Source: Pleurodeles waltl (Eukaryota; Chordata; Amphibia; Caudata; Salamandridae). Taken from it: a DNA stretch of 64,000 nt. The notes beneath the pieces are model-generated. The model saw only the letters and a list, made by a program, of their open reading frames with translations, was not told the DNA's origin and did no database searches. A program made the translations under genes and the position numbers. The stretch covers positions 1,021,345,066 to 1,021,409,065 of the forward strand of contig NC_090446.1 in assembly GCF_031143425.1 (NCBI RefSeq), in the 5' to 3' direction. Positions 52,561 through 64,000 of the stretch are shown here, one piece after another; the stretch's first letter is position 1; every line of letters starts with the position of its first letter.

Positions 52561-53574
52561 TGTTTCTTCTCTCTTGCTGTCTGTAAACATAAAACAAATA
52601 AGAGAATAAGAGTTCTAATACATAACTACTCATTATTTGGCCAATTTTATTAACACTAGCATATGGCATTCCAAGGATAAGATGCCTTTTTCACACATTT
52701 GGTGGGTTCTCCTCTGAGAAGATAGTCTACCTTGACCGTGCGCCTCCCAGCACCACGGGGTCGCTGCAGCTTTATTTCGTTTCACTCTGCTTCTCCCCAA
52801 CTCGGAGGCTGGTTTGCCAATTTGCCTTTATCCATCCTGCCCTTTTCAGACCAGCGTTTTCAACCGAGCCAAAACCCTCTACTGATTCTGATCTCCTACA
52901 ATAATGTTTTTGGCATCTCCTCATCTATGTGCTGATGCAGCTCAACATCTTCTTGAACTCAGATATATATCAGAAGTCCTGATGACGATCCCATGATCAA
53001 GAGGGATCAAAATGCGGTCAGCTAATTAGGCTAACCCAATGACATTTTCATCTAAACTTGTTCTCTGGGTTGTCTATTAAGAAAGCTTTGTGGTACGCAA
53101 CGGTTTCTCTACATTACATGAATGTGTCACTCTTCTGAGCACAAAGAAAGAAGCCTTTTGCATTTCAATATGCATTGTGATTTGTTGCTAGATACAATGT
53201 GTAAATATATATGATTATTTCAACATAAAAAATGACTAGTTGATTTCCATGACACATTGATATTATTAGGGAATCTCCCTTCCTTATTCCAAGGCTAAAT
53301 GACACAAACTCCTGTGACTTGAAGGCTGTATTGTGGAGGTTTCATGTTATCTGCAAAACACTATTTATCACTGAGCTCTATTAATGTTCATATGATCAAG
53401 AATCTGATCACTGCAAGCACTGGGCACAAAACTAACACAAACCATCACTAATACACTGGACCCTCTCTGAAACAGAAAGGTCAGAGACAAAAACACAACA
53501 ATGGTTTTCTTTTGCTAAAGCCATTCTTTTTCTCGGATGAGTAGGGAAATGCAAAATGTTACAAACATTGTAAG
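52561..53574. other. unassigned intron sequence
   Basis: No element or exon recognised. Sequence directly downstream of the MAP2K6 exon donor in gene sense. Confidence 0.45.
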
Positions 53575-53580
53575 ACTTAC

Positions 53581-53650
53581 GTTGGAGAGCTGGCAGGTGG
53601 CTGCTTAAAGGCTTCTTTAGGAATCTTTAGGCCTGGGTTTTTCCTCTTGC
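53581..53650 (-). CDS. MAP2K6: MAP2K6 coding exon 2 (p38 docking segment)
   Basis: A 70-nt exon. Upstream on the minus strand is a pyrimidine-rich tract ending in TTTTTTCCAG; downstream is the donor GTAAGT (complement of 53575-53580). After completing a split Gly codon it reads K-R-K-N-P-G-L-K-I-P-K-E-A-F-K-Q-P-P-A-S-S-P and leaves AC as the first two bases of a Thr codon. This matches the MAP2K6 N-terminus (human has KKRNPGLKIPKEAFEQPQTSS). The basic cluster followed by L-x-I is the D-site that docks p38. MAP2K3 differs clearly here. It lies in unique sequence between the family-2 DIRS and the LINE. The exon is too short and too GT/AG-bounded to show as a long ORF. Confidence 0.9.
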
Positions 53651-55430
53651 CTGGAAAAAAAGAACAAAAAGTAAGGACCTGACATGCGCACTTCTATATA
53701 TGGACATACAAGTGTGGCACTGTAGGACTCAAAGCTATGGCCCTTGTTAAGGAGGGTGCCACATTGAAAATGTTGTCTTAGTCTGATGAATGAATCACAG
53801 CAATGAGAAATCCTCCAAAATATAGTATTGCTTACAGTGTGGTTCATTAGACAAGTCGACGTGATACAAGGCAGGCATGGAAAGCAGTATCTAGCCTCTA
53901 GGTAGCGTTGCAGATTTTTGGACAAGATGGTACTTTGAAAAAGACAGTAGGGAGTGGGGACTGCCGCTTACAAGCCTGGTCCAGCTAGACCTGAGACAAG
54001 ACTGCCCCGGATATACTTGTCAGTCTAGGAGACAATTCCCATACAAATGCCTAGTTATTACACATTTTGCCAGCAATGTTTTTTCACACAGCCAATCCAT
54101 AATTATGTAACAAAAATAACAATAATAATTTAAAAAAAACATTACTCTAACAATTTGGGTTCAAGAAGCCGGGTACATTTTTCACAGCATAAAGTGAGTA
54201 ACATTTTGCATCCTGTTAACTGACACGCCTGTGGCCCTGTCGCAGGTATGTGGTGCTACAGTAAAAGAGACTGCCCTTACTCTTCCTTCAATGCTGCTTG
54301 GAGAGGAACTGAATTAACACCTTAAAAATAAAGGCTTAAAATCTGAGTAACAAATTTATATAATCTGCACACTAATTGGCTTCACATGTTTTAGGTGGTA
54401 CTTCAGTTTAACCTGCAGTCTCTCAGGTTGTTCAACTTATTTAGCTTTACTATTGAAGAAAACATTTGACTGGCGATGGTGCACACTTTTGAAAAAGGGG
54501 AGATACACTCAGTCTTGTCAAGGATTCTTTTGCAAACCTTAATGTTTTTTAAGTGAACTTAATTTTAATAACTGTGTTTATCTTGTGTGTATTTTGTGTT
54601 CCCTATACGTTTCAGGTTAGAAACCCTTCAATTTGGGACATCATTATGCATTTGCAAATTTTGGATAAAACAACATTGCAAATAACATATACATTTTTCA
54701 GTTCTACAACTATGGGAAGTAACATATCAATAGCATTACTTAATTCATAAAACCAATAAAATGGATATATGTTAATTATGACACTGATGTTAAATTAAAA
54801 GAAAGAACACTGGGTGATGAAATTCGATTCAAATTTTGTTTGCACTTGTTTTTAATTCAGAAAAATTCAGAGGGCATACTGCATGACTCCTTGGATTGCA
54901 CTATGTGAATTAAAAATCGGAGTGCTTAGGGTTGAGCCTCTATCAATGCCGACAGACTCACTTTCTTTGGGCTTTTTTGCGCTAGAAGTGAATCTAGCGA
55001 CTCTTAATATCCACTCTAACTTTTTTCTTTTGGAGAATGGTTCAGAAAAAAATAGACATATGCTCTAATTTAAATACAACTCATAATAAAGTTGGAAAGC
55101 AAGGATGAATTCTTAATACAAAAGTCATTATCGTGAAAGACTGTGCTAGTCTCAGAAGAAAGGAATGTAATTTAGTCTGTATTACAGAAGACTCAACCAT
55201 CACACTCCATGACTCTATAAGCAACTCTTTGTATCTTCTCTCAATTCTTAGACGTCTTTTCAGTCTCTCTATTTTATCCCACTTTAACTGAGATTCTCTT
55301 CTTTCACGCTCCCACCAAAAATATCTATCTCCCGCTGGTACATTTTCATTCACCTAGGGCCCCAGTCTCTATCTGCAAAAAATCATGGTCTATTTGTCTC
55401 TTTTCCATCTTTTCCCCAAAACATTTCTGT
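53651..55430. other. unassigned intron sequence upstream of MAP2K6 exon 2
   Basis: Contains the T-rich tract and AG acceptor at 53651-53660 (minus strand). Otherwise AT-rich with no recognised gene or repeat. Confidence 0.45.
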
Positions 55431-55437
55431 TATATAA

Positions 55438-55675
55438 ACAGAGACCTGGGTGCTGGGACTCCGAGTCACAAGGAGTTGCGAGGCTGGGGAGGAGCCTCAT
55501 TTCCTGAGCGCTAATAAGCCCGACCACCACTTCGCTGTGCGAGACGCGCATGTAAACAGAGACCTGGGTGCTGGGACTCCGAGTCCCAAGGAGCTGTGAG
55601 GCATGAGAGAAACCTAATTTCCCAAGCGCTAACAAGCGCGACCACAACTTCGCCGCACGGGCTGCGCCCAGGAGA
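55438..55675 (+). promoter_or_regulatory. tandem 5' UTR monomers of the LINE
   Basis: AACAGAGACCTGGGTGCTGG begins at 55438 and again at 55556, a period of 118 bp. Each copy continues ACTCCGAGTC.CAAGGAG and CGCTAA.AAGC.CGACCAC.ACTTCGC. Repeated GC-rich monomers ahead of ORF1 are the arrangement seen in LINE promoters. Confidence 0.6.
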
Positions 55676-55938
55676 AACTCAGGCCAAAGGTGGGCCCGTC
55701 CTTCGCCCATCATCGACCGGGAGAGGCCGGGCTGGGCCACCCCTCTTTAATCCTGCTTGGTGGGTGACTGTTTCTGAAATCATTCTGCCCTCTGTTAAAC
55801 AACTGCCCCAGAGTTTAACTGTTACATGAAACCTCTCCAGCAAAACAAATCTGTATTTTTTATTTTCCCATTGTTTTATTGTTTTACTGTGACTGCAGCC
55901 GACAAGCTGCCTCCTAGATAAGCCTGCCTTGATATACT

Positions 55939-57315
55939 GTGAGGATGGACAGGAGAAGGGCCCTTCAAAGTGTGGGCCAGGCTGGAGGAGGGAAGGGAAG
56001 TACAAATCCAACTTTGGACTCTTTTCTTGCCAGAGCTGTCAGGGGGGTCAGTAAAGAGATTGATTTGGCAGAGAGGAGGCTTCCTCTGGAGATGAATGAC
56101 TGGCACCAAATCTCCACTGAAAGTGAGGCTCTGGGGTTGCTGGACAATCAGGCGGGTCCCTCACAGAAAGCGCAAGAAGCTGTGTCTGAAAATTTGCTCC
56201 CTAAGGAGATGGGGGCAAATGGTTGGGACTTTAAGGAAAAGTAAGAGGTTTTTGAGGCAGTCCCCTCCAGCCTCCCCTTTGGAAAGTAGCAGTCCCCCAC
56301 CAAAAAAAGAAAAAGGCGCCGAAGAAAGTTGGAAGTCGATTTAAACTGCCTACGTCAGTAATTGTAAATGCTACAGGCTCCATGGATGGTACTGATACCA
56401 TACAGTCCCCGGGTTGGGATGCAAACAGCTTACTGATGAAGTTTAACGAGAAGGTTGAGGTGAGTCTGGTCCCGGTCTTGGAGAAACTGCTGGTGCTTAA
56501 CAAAGCAGTTTCCCGGATATGGGGGCTGGAGAGGCCTAGTCCAGTGATAGCTGAGGGCGGTCTGGACTTTAGACATCAAATTCAACCACCCGAGAGGGTG
56601 TTTCCTTGCTAGGGCTAGCCCAGGAAACCAGATGGAGCCATACGACAAGCTCCAAATTTTGTAAATTCAGGGGCTCATGGTATTTCTGTGGAGGCTGCCT
56701 CACTCTCGATTGCCCTTGCCGATTTGCCAAGAAGCGCAGGAGGGAAAAATAGGTTACGAGGTGGAAAGCTATCAGGGAGTGGGCCTATGGAAGTACACAA
56801 TTTGTTTCTGGGAAAAAATCCTCTACTTCTCTATTTGGAGCTCCCACCAGCATGTGCCCCCTATGTGGTGGTTCTGATAGATGTCCCGGCTCTTGTTCCG
56901 GGTACTGGTCAATCTACGGATCAACTAAAAAACCAAAACTGGTCATTCGTTGAGCAAAAATTGTGACTTTGCTTGTAAGGATCTTAATGATATCATCTTT
57001 GTTAGAAGAATTGATTGGGTCGGGCCACGAGCGAAAGTAGGAAACGGGGATTATATTATTATAAGTTGTAGGTATTCTGGTCTAGCCCAGCGACTCCTCT
57101 CTACACGAAGTTCGGCTTCCAAGAGAAAGGGCAAAATTGGCACGGTCCATTTGAGTTTTTTTTATGTTCATATACGACAGCCTGATGAGTCTGGTGAGAC
57201 CATGTCTGGGAATCTTACGTATCTACAGCAAGGACAAGATGCTGCACAGAAAATCAGTATGAGGAATGATATCACTAGTACCCTGGATTTGGAGGGATGG
57301 ACTGACGCTATGTAG
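55939..57315 (+). pseudogene. LINE ORF1 region, frameshifted
   Basis: The start is at 55945 (MDRRRALQSVGQAGGGKGST, frame to 56244). It continues through shifted frames 56382-56612 and 56677-56966 to 56950-57315, which ends VRRIDWVGPRAKVGNGDYII, ...RQPDESGETMSGNLTYLQQG. No RRM or CCHC motif is clear by eye. Assigned as ORF1 from its place between the 5' UTR and endonuclease. Confidence 0.55.
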
Positions 57316-57356
57316 GGAAATACAGTGAGCATTTAGCAGATCCCTCAAATGCTACT

Positions 57357-57958
57357 ATGACCATGGAGGTCCAGGGTGGAAAGTCTACAGATTGTGGTCT
57401 TATTTCTTGGAATGTAACTGGGTACAATGCTAAGCTATTAGACCAGGAATGGACTAGGGACCTGGCTCAATATGATTTTATTCTACTGCAAGAAACCTGG
57501 TTGGATGGGCAAGCTGCCTGGGATGGTTTTCATAGGTTTGCAGTCCCGGCTATTCGGCCCCAAGGAGGCCGCCCTAAGGGGGTTTAGTTACTTTGATCCA
57601 ATTTTCTAAAACAGCGAGAGTGTTTCAAATCAAGTGTAACCATCAGGGTATACTGACTGAGTGGGTAGTTTTTCTAAGCAAATTTAATGTCCTGTTGGTA
57701 AATTTTTACAACGCTGTTTGGGACTCTGGGTGTCAAATTAGTGTCCTCTTCTCAGTTTTCCAGACACTGAGGTGCAGAATGGAGGAGGTTGGTGTGGAAT
57801 TCTGCGCTGTTGTAGCAGGAGATTTTAATACGAAGATAGGGCAGTATACTACAGTGGTGAATCCTTTTGAGGTAGGTCAGGAGGTATATATAGCTGATGG
57901 ATCACAGGACCCCAGGGGCAGATGTTTGATCAAGAGCTTACGTAGTTTGGCCTTATGA
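57357..57958 (+). pseudogene. LINE ORF2 endonuclease (APE-like) region
   Basis: 57357-57587 has GLISWNVTGYNAKLL (Asn of the first motif) and YDFILLQETWLD (catalytic Glu). After a stop/shift, 57593-57958 has LLVNFYNAVWDSG and FCAVVAGDFNTKIGQY (the GDFN motif). These are the apurinic-endonuclease motifs that nick target DNA in target-primed reverse transcription. 57959-58687 should encode the remaining endonuclease (HxxDHxx-type RDHNPLTVHF near 58105) and linker but is broken by frameshifts. Confidence 0.78.
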
Positions 57959-58687
57959 ACTTCTGCGATATCGAAGTTGTGGGTACTTATCAGGTTCGAA
58001 CTTTTGTAGGTAGAGGGGTAGGCACAACAACTGATTATATTTTTGTTTTCCATCTTTAAAGAATTTGGTTACACATGGGGAGGTGGGTGAGAAGTATCTT
58101 AGAGATCATAACCCCCTCACGGTCCATTTTAGCTTCCCAGAGATTTTACATAAATTAGGAAGGGGGGGCCAGTTTCGGTTAAGACAAAGGATCAGGGTAG
58201 GGGACTTGGCTGGAGGCAGGTAAATATCCAGCAAGTAGTAGAAAGGGTGGTGGGTGACAACCTAAATTTGTTCATGGATACGCTTCTGGCAGAAACCCCC
58301 AGCCCAGTAGAAGTTATGGACGCTATTGTTTAGAGTGAATAAAGCCTTTAAAGATTGTCTAACTACAGCCGCTCAGTCCTCTAGTAAGTATAAGGGTGGT
58401 TGATTTAGTAAGCCCTGTTATGAGGCTAAGACATTTCTGAGGAAGTCCCTAAAAGAGCACCCTAGAGATAAGGCCCATGTTAGAGTATCTATAAATCTGT
58501 ATAAATCTGTTCTGAGGGCAAGAAAGCTAAAGCTTAATGAGCTAGCCTGGGAGAGACTGGAATGTGCAGTAGAGTGTAAAAACATGGCCTGTTTTGGAAG
58601 GTTGTTAATAGGGGTCTCATTGAATCAGTAACATCTGAGGGCCTGGGCTGCAATATTGCCTCTGAGGCTTGGGTTAGCCATTTTTGT

Positions 58688-59658
58688 ATGGTCTTTCAGG
58701 GGAGTTCTCTAGGGGGGAATGGGAAGAGAAAATATGTAGGCCACCCTAATTTAGCTATTAGGTTTACACTTGAGGAGGTTAAGAAGGCATTGCATGACAG
58801 TGCTCGTAATAAAGCTCCTGGCCCAGACTCACTCCCAATGGATCTTTACAAATCTTGCCCTCAACTATGGGTGCCAATCTTGCTAAATGTCCTTAATGCA
58901 GCAGTGAGTGTGGGTATCCCGGATACCTGGAGATCAGCGTGCATTATTCCTGTCTATAAAAAGGGGTATAGGAATGACCCCAAGTCTTATTGTCCAATTT
59001 CTCTCCTTGATTCTTCGGCCCGGATTATTTTAACACGTTTTGAGGCTTGGATGGCCGAAAATGCAATTCTGAGCCAGGTACGATATGGTTTTGGGGAAGG
59101 GTTTGGTACCCAGGAACAGTGCCTAAATTTGCTGATGGTGATTGGAAAATATACTCAAGCTAGGAAAGGCACTTTATATCTAGCATTTATGGATCTCAGC
59201 TGTGCCTTTGATAAGGTCAATCGGTCTAAGCTGTGGGAGAAGCTTACCCGGCTGGGAATGGACCCCTCAATTGTGGAGCTGCTTCGGTACCTCCATTTAG
59301 GAACGTATGCTAATGTGAGGGCTGGGATAAATGGAGAATGCTCGGATGCTTTTGAGCTTGGTAGGGGGGTGTGCCAGGGATGTGTCATGGCTCCTACCCT
59401 TTTTCTTCTGTACACTAATGTCTGTTTGACTTTTTGGTGGAACGCTGTAAGGATGCCCCTAAAATTTATGGAAAGAACGTCTCAGTACTGATTTATGCGG
59501 ATGACGCAGTACTTATGGCTTGCACTATGAATGGCCTTCGAGAGGCGGTCAGAGCTTATGACATTTTTATGACAGCCCTGGATTTAAAGATAAATTGCAA
59601 TAAATCGCACTTTATGGCGTATGGGAAACCACTCAGTAGGGTGGGGGTGGGGGGGTGA
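58688..59658 (+). pseudogene. LINE ORF2 reverse transcriptase
   Basis: The frame 58688-59491 (267 aa) reads NKAPGPDSLPMDLYK, DTWRSACIIPVYKKG, PKSYCPISLLDSSARII, LAFMDLSCAFDKVNRSKLW (catalytic Asp) and LGRGVCQGCVMAPTLFLLYT. A frameshift near 59430 moves to 59434-59658 with SVLIYADDAVLMA (catalytic ADD) and DLKINCNKSHFMAYGK. All RT palm motifs are intact, so inactivation is recent. Confidence 0.85.
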
Positions 59659-60609
59659 AGATCAATGAGCAAGCAATCAGTAAGGTTCAGGAATTCTCCT
59701 ATTTAGGGATTAATTTTGATGGCAAGGGTTCCTGGAAATCTTGTACCGCCAGGAGAGGGGCAATTTTTAATGCAACAGTAGGTGCCACTTTTGAGTTTGC
59801 TGCCAGGGTGGGTAATAAACCTGTTAAGGCCCTGCTTGAAATATATAGGCAAAAGTGTCTCCCAGGTTTGCTGGATGGGGTGTCATTGTGGGGGCCACAG
59901 AAAGTAGGGCCCCTGCAGGAGGTTGTTAGGAGTTGGTCAAAATGTTTCCAGCTTCGGAGTGCATGCCGAATTGAACCTTGATTTTATAGAAGATACCATT
60001 AAGATTGCTCCCCTTATGTTATGGATCTCTATCTGGACTAATGAGTTTGCTGCTTTTAATAGAGAGATTTTGCGGGATTGTGTGGCAAGTGATAAGGATA
60101 TTCCATGGCTGATGTATATTAGAAAAGTATCTTCCGTATTGGGGTGGCCAGATATGTACGAGGCTCCAGAGAGTCTCACCAAATCCGATAAATGCTGGGC
60201 TAAGAAGAATTTCTCCAACATTTTGGGGACTAAGAGGAAGGAACTAAGGAAAAAATCAGTTTGGGATTTTATAATGCTAAAGATGGGGGTGGGCCCTGAG
60301 GCTTATCCCCTGGATATAAGAAATGTGAGGGAAAGGACTCTTATCTCACGATTCTGTTTAGGGGTCATTAGAAGCAATTTGTGTTTTCGGCTAGGTCAGT
60401 TTGATGAAAAAGCTATAAAACCATGCCCTTGCGATGGAGTGCCTTTACAGACCTTAATTCATTTTACTCTGTTTTGTGGTTTTTATGCCCCATTTAGGCA
60501 TCGATATTTACTTCACATACTGAAGGCTACGGGTTTTGTGCAATACCGCCCAGCCTTCCTGTGGCTGCGTATGACCTCGGATGCATTGATGTGGTGGGTT
60601 CTTTTCTAA
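59655..60609 (+). pseudogene. LINE ORF2 C-terminal domain
   Basis: 59655-59981 (EFSYLGINFDGKGSW, the thumb region) shifts to 59923-60609 (228 aa), ending with KPCPCDGVPLQTLIHFTLFC, a C-x-C-x12-H-x4-C knuckle of the kind found at the end of many LINE ORF2 proteins. It stops at 60609, then 3' UTR to about 60905. Confidence 0.72.
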
Positions 60610-60905
60610 AGGGAGCCATAACTTGGCGGAATAATATAGAGGCTTTTTCAATTGAGTCTTAATTTGTAATTTTATTGTAACATTATATATTTTTAGTGAA
60701 TTTTGAAATGTAATTTTTTTATGTGTAAAATGGCTAATAGGACATTGAAACTGGTAATGAACTGTTCTTAATATCCTGTTTTAAGTATTTAATGGGCAGG
60801 GTAGGTGCAGGAATGTTTATTTTGGATAATGATTTTTGAGAGTGTATTATATTTTGTTGTTGATTTATTTGTATGGTTGATCATTTTCATACTGAATAAA
60901 GAGAA

Positions 60906-63900
60906 TATATATATTGACTTATTTAGTGCCAGTGAAACTCTTAGGTTTACTTTAATTGTCTCTCACCTGGCATATTTTCTGTCTCCAAAGCATACTTTGC
61001 AAACTTCCCCTTTCTTCACCCATTTCAATGACTCCTATTCATTCCATACTCACTCCAGCTCCCTATTCATTGTCCATAAATGCACTTTTGGCTTATTTCT
61101 TCCCAATCCCCCAAACGCTCTTTTACATGTTATTTCTGATTTAGTTATATTTTTTACTAAACCACTTTACTAAGCATCATAAGTTTAACGTATTCACCTA
61201 ATCATGAACTTCATTTCAATTCTTTCTCCCACTAGCCCCAAGCTTTGGAATGCCATCTCATCTGTTCTTCTGCCAGCCTATACAACCTTTCGAGGAAAAC
61301 CATCCTTTCCCAGAATACTTCATTGGTAGTGTTCCATTAGCAGATAATGTACCACTTTGTTCTCATTAAATGTGATATTTACTTGCTTCTTTTATTGTGT
61401 ATTGTTAGACATGTGAGCAAACCTGCAGTCTCCCAGGAAACCATTATATCACTTGTAGCCATAGGGTTAAAAGTCTTACTACCCAATATTGAAAAAAACA
61501 TCACAAATTGAATTTTGGTTTGCTCTGAATTGAGGGAACAAAATAAATTTACAGGCTCCAGTCTGCATAGAAATACACTATCTCAACATCTACAACTGCC
61601 ATTGACTCATCTGTAATATTTACAAGGATAATATGTGGGTCATCAGCGTAGTTGTACAACAGGGAAAAATGATTTGATCAGTGCATGGGCTGAGGTACAG
61701 GTTGAAAAGAAGAGGGCAGATGGCTAAGCCTTGGGGTATGCATTATTCAAGTGGTAGGGTATGGAGGTGAAAGGAAGTCTCCATTAGAAAGGAAGGAAAC
61801 ATTCTAAATGGATGCTTTTCCTTGGATGCCTAGCTTCTCTAGCCTAGTCAGTTGTGTTTTGGGTGTCAGACCATATGATAAGTGTCTGAGATCCCCAGTA
61901 GGTTCAAGGATAGACATATCCATCACAATGCTAAATAAGTGACCTGCAAGATTATACCAGGCCACCAGAGATTGTAAAATGGCAGCGAAATCTGTGAACT
62001 TTTGGTTAGACTTTGCAAATGGTGCGTCATTCGATGACAGAACTGATACACAGACCGAAAAGTAAGGCAGAAGACTTATCACATGAACAAACATGTTTTA
62101 ATTGCCTTCCTGAAAGATGTTGATTAGACAGGTTTAGCATCCTATACGCTAGGAGACCTCATACACTCAGAGCTTGAACAAAGAAAGCAGATCATTCAGG
62201 ACATCAGTGCTGGAAAACAGAAAATGAAAATGATGAAGAAAATTAAATCCAAGGCGCAAGGTTTGCTTTCTGGCATGTGAATATCTGTGAAGTCTGTTTG
62301 AGGTTGCAGTGAGGGCCCTGCCATACAATGAGCGTTGTGTAATAAAAAATATTTTAAATATTACTCTTCGACGACCAAAAAAACAATGAATCTCATGTAA
62401 CGTGGGAGATGTTTGGCGGTATTGCTGCTGCACAAGTCACTAATCTACCTACTGTGTTTTGTAAATCATCTATATAAACAAATAGACTACCCTGTTCCGA
62501 GGTACTGTCTCACAACCTATTCATTGAGACTACTCAAGTCATCTGAAGCATTCGCTTAGTAGAAGCAAAGGCTCTCACCCACCAAGTTGGTGGCATTCTT
62601 CATCTTCGGGCGTTACTCCACATTGTTCAACGGGTCCCTCAAAGGGAGTTCTTTGCCAGAGATCTTTTTATGTGAGGATGCTGTGACACCTAAATCTGTA
62701 TTGTGTAAGTGTAAAGGATTGGAAAAGTGAGTTAAAAGTGGCTATAGGCACCTTCACTATCACTTTACTAAAGGTTGTTAGGACCTATGCCAAGATTAAA
62801 AACAAGAGAAGGACTAAAAAACTGGAATCAATGATCTGTGTATGTTCCTAATGCTGACAGACAACAGTTGGTAATAGGAGCATAAAAGCATACATTTTGA
62901 TGGGGACTCACGATGTTGAGCCTATACCTATCCCTAAAGGCTTAACAGTCGTTCTGCTCGCCAGGGATGCAGAGTATCCCCATCCACATGGCAAGCAGGA
63001 GGAAATTTGGATTCTTTTGGGAGTAGGTTTGAATTATGGGCAGAGTGGGGGTAAATCAAATGTCCTATCTGCTATGCTGAATGACTGCACTGTTCGAATG
63101 TGTTCCCTCCACTCCCCACCCACTGAGAGAAATCTAGGCAATCCTCATATTCATAAAAAAATTAGGGCCCTAGGGGAGTCTATGGTAGCATGCGCTCTGT
63201 GGATCCACAACCCTTTCTTACCCAGGGCGTCCTGCAAACCTCAAACTTTGCCTAAAGTAGGCTTGTGGGTTAAGTTATGGCTGAAATTCCACAGCCACAA
63301 ACAGGGTAAAAAAGCATTGCTTTTGAAGGGCAAAAATGTGTTATCTACAGGTTGCGTCTTATGGTGTTTTGTGTCGCGGGCTCAAGGCCCAAGCTCACAA
63401 ATGGCATACTGTTTTTTGAGCAAGAGAGTTGTTATTATCCAATGGATTTCTCTGCATTTCAAATATAAGCTGGTGTGCAAGAAAGAACATATTTTTCAGA
63501 ATGCCTACTGAATCACATGGCAGTATGGGTATTCCCAAAGTCAGAAGTGTACAAGTAAATACAGTCACTAAAATCAGTATCTTGTGAATATTTCTAAAAT
63601 ATGTATGTTTCATTCAGACCCATTTCGCATTCATTATACTTTACCATATGAGCTGTTATATGTGTGGTACACAATGAAAAATAATTATATGCCACAGCTC
63701 TGTTCTGTTATTGGCGAATCTACAAATCATATTAATTGCTGCAATTAGTTTGTTTGGAAAACCTTGAAAGATCAACACAAATAACCCCTTGCTGAATTCA
63801 TAATTGTGTCTACTTTTCAGAAATGTATAGCTTTCCAGGACCATCCATGGGTTTCACTCCTGTGTCCACCAAAACTGCAAGTAGGTTGAAAGCACAAGAA

Positions 63901-64000
63901 GGACAGCATTGGCAAAGCCAATAGGTCTCACCTATACAAGAGCTATTGTTTGTGTTTTGCCATGTTGTACACCAGTGTGGCTGCTGTTCAGCATGGCTAA
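60906..64000. other. unassigned intron sequence
   Basis: No exon or named transposon recognised. A short fragment at about 63165-63270 (CTTACCCAGGGCGTCCTGCAAACCTCAAACTTTGC) resembles the dispersed repeat at 8500-8560 and 14960-15000. Confidence 0.4.

Larger units (their letters stand above)
12563..53650 (-). other. MAP2K6: MAP2K6 locus segment (exons 2-3 and the ~41-kb intron)
   Basis: Two exons of one host gene are visible on the minus strand, 53581-53650 and 12563-12611, separated by a 40,969-bp intron. Joined, they read the N-terminal extension of MAP kinase kinase 6, the dual-specificity kinase that activates p38 MAPKs in the cytoplasm. The first exon ends with two bases of a codon and the second begins with one, giving a Thr codon, so the phases are compatible. 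The intron holds most of the transposons described below. Exon numbers (2 and 3) follow the human gene structure as I recall it. No exon 1 (short, start codon) or kinase-domain exon was found by eye, so they probably lie outside the window. Confidence 0.88.
55430..60905 (+). mobile_element. APE-type LINE, near full length, inactivated
   Basis: About 5.5 kb on the plus strand, antisense to MAP2K6. Layout: two ~118-bp 5' UTR monomers (55438-55670), an ORF1 region (55939-57315), the endonuclease (57357-57958), RT (58688-59658) and a Cys/His C-terminus (59655-60609). It ends near AATAAA at 60895-60900 and an (ATA)n-like tail. Several stops and frameshifts break ORF2. Target duplication not identified. 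The clade is not assigned; it is not the L2-like type at 15655-18180. Confidence 0.78.

Noticed and set aside
62897..63511. 204-aa plus-strand frame
   Set aside because: No recognisable domain; part of it (63205-63260) is a dispersed repeat also seen near 8530 and 14980, so probably a chance frame.

Overview
This is vertebrate nuclear DNA, almost certainly from a newt (Salamandridae, Pleurodeles/Notophthalmus-like). It is one slice of a host gene whose introns are packed with retroelements. Three things point there: several DIRS-type tyrosine-recombinase retrotransposons, a near-identical 322-bp tandem array carrying a hammerhead ribozyme (the known newt 'satellite 2'), and two short, correctly spliced exons that read as the N-terminus of the MAP kinase kinase MAP2K6.

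Host gene (minus strand): the exon at 53581-53650 encodes the p38-docking segment (contains NPGLKIPKEAF). The exon at 12563-12611 encodes PPRDLDSKACISIGEK. Both have textbook splice sites and their phases match (2 nt + 1 nt make one Thr codon). The intron between them is about 41 kb. Positions 1-12562 are the next intron and 53651-64000 the previous one. Exon 1 and the kinase-domain exons were not found in the window.

Layout, left to right. 711-10175: decayed DIRS element A, interrupted in its right terminal repeat by a ~3.95-kb TTAA-flanked element (6121-10072) with internal ~383-bp and ~180-bp tandem repeats. 10176-15650: intron sequence with one old inverted satellite-2 monomer, the MAP2K6 exon and a second TTAA-type repeat block. 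15655-18180: two head-to-head L2-like LINE fragments, then hairpins and TA/TG microsatellites. 18756-39489: an outer DIRS element (family 2) whose interior holds two head-to-tail family-1 DIRS elements, B (18971-26066, nearly intact RT/RNase H and recombinase frames) and C (26080-36595, broken, carrying the satellite-2 array and a 1-kb Harbinger-like insert). 40370-52560: a second family-2 element with one nested family-1 element E at the same position, plus a G-rich minisatellite insertion and a 180-bp MITE. Both family-2 copies also carry the same truncated Harbinger-like fragment. 55430-60905: an APE-type LINE with tandem 5' UTR monomers. The remainder is unassigned intron.

All DIRS copies lie on the minus strand, the same sense as MAP2K6. 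Each retains the DIRS hallmark: inverted termini plus an internal region that joins the complements of both termini. The most interesting item is the satellite-2 array: 11 hammerhead cores, about 99% identical between units by eye, flanked by a 16-17-bp duplication of the DIRS target. This means the array arrived as a unit or expanded after a target-primed insertion.
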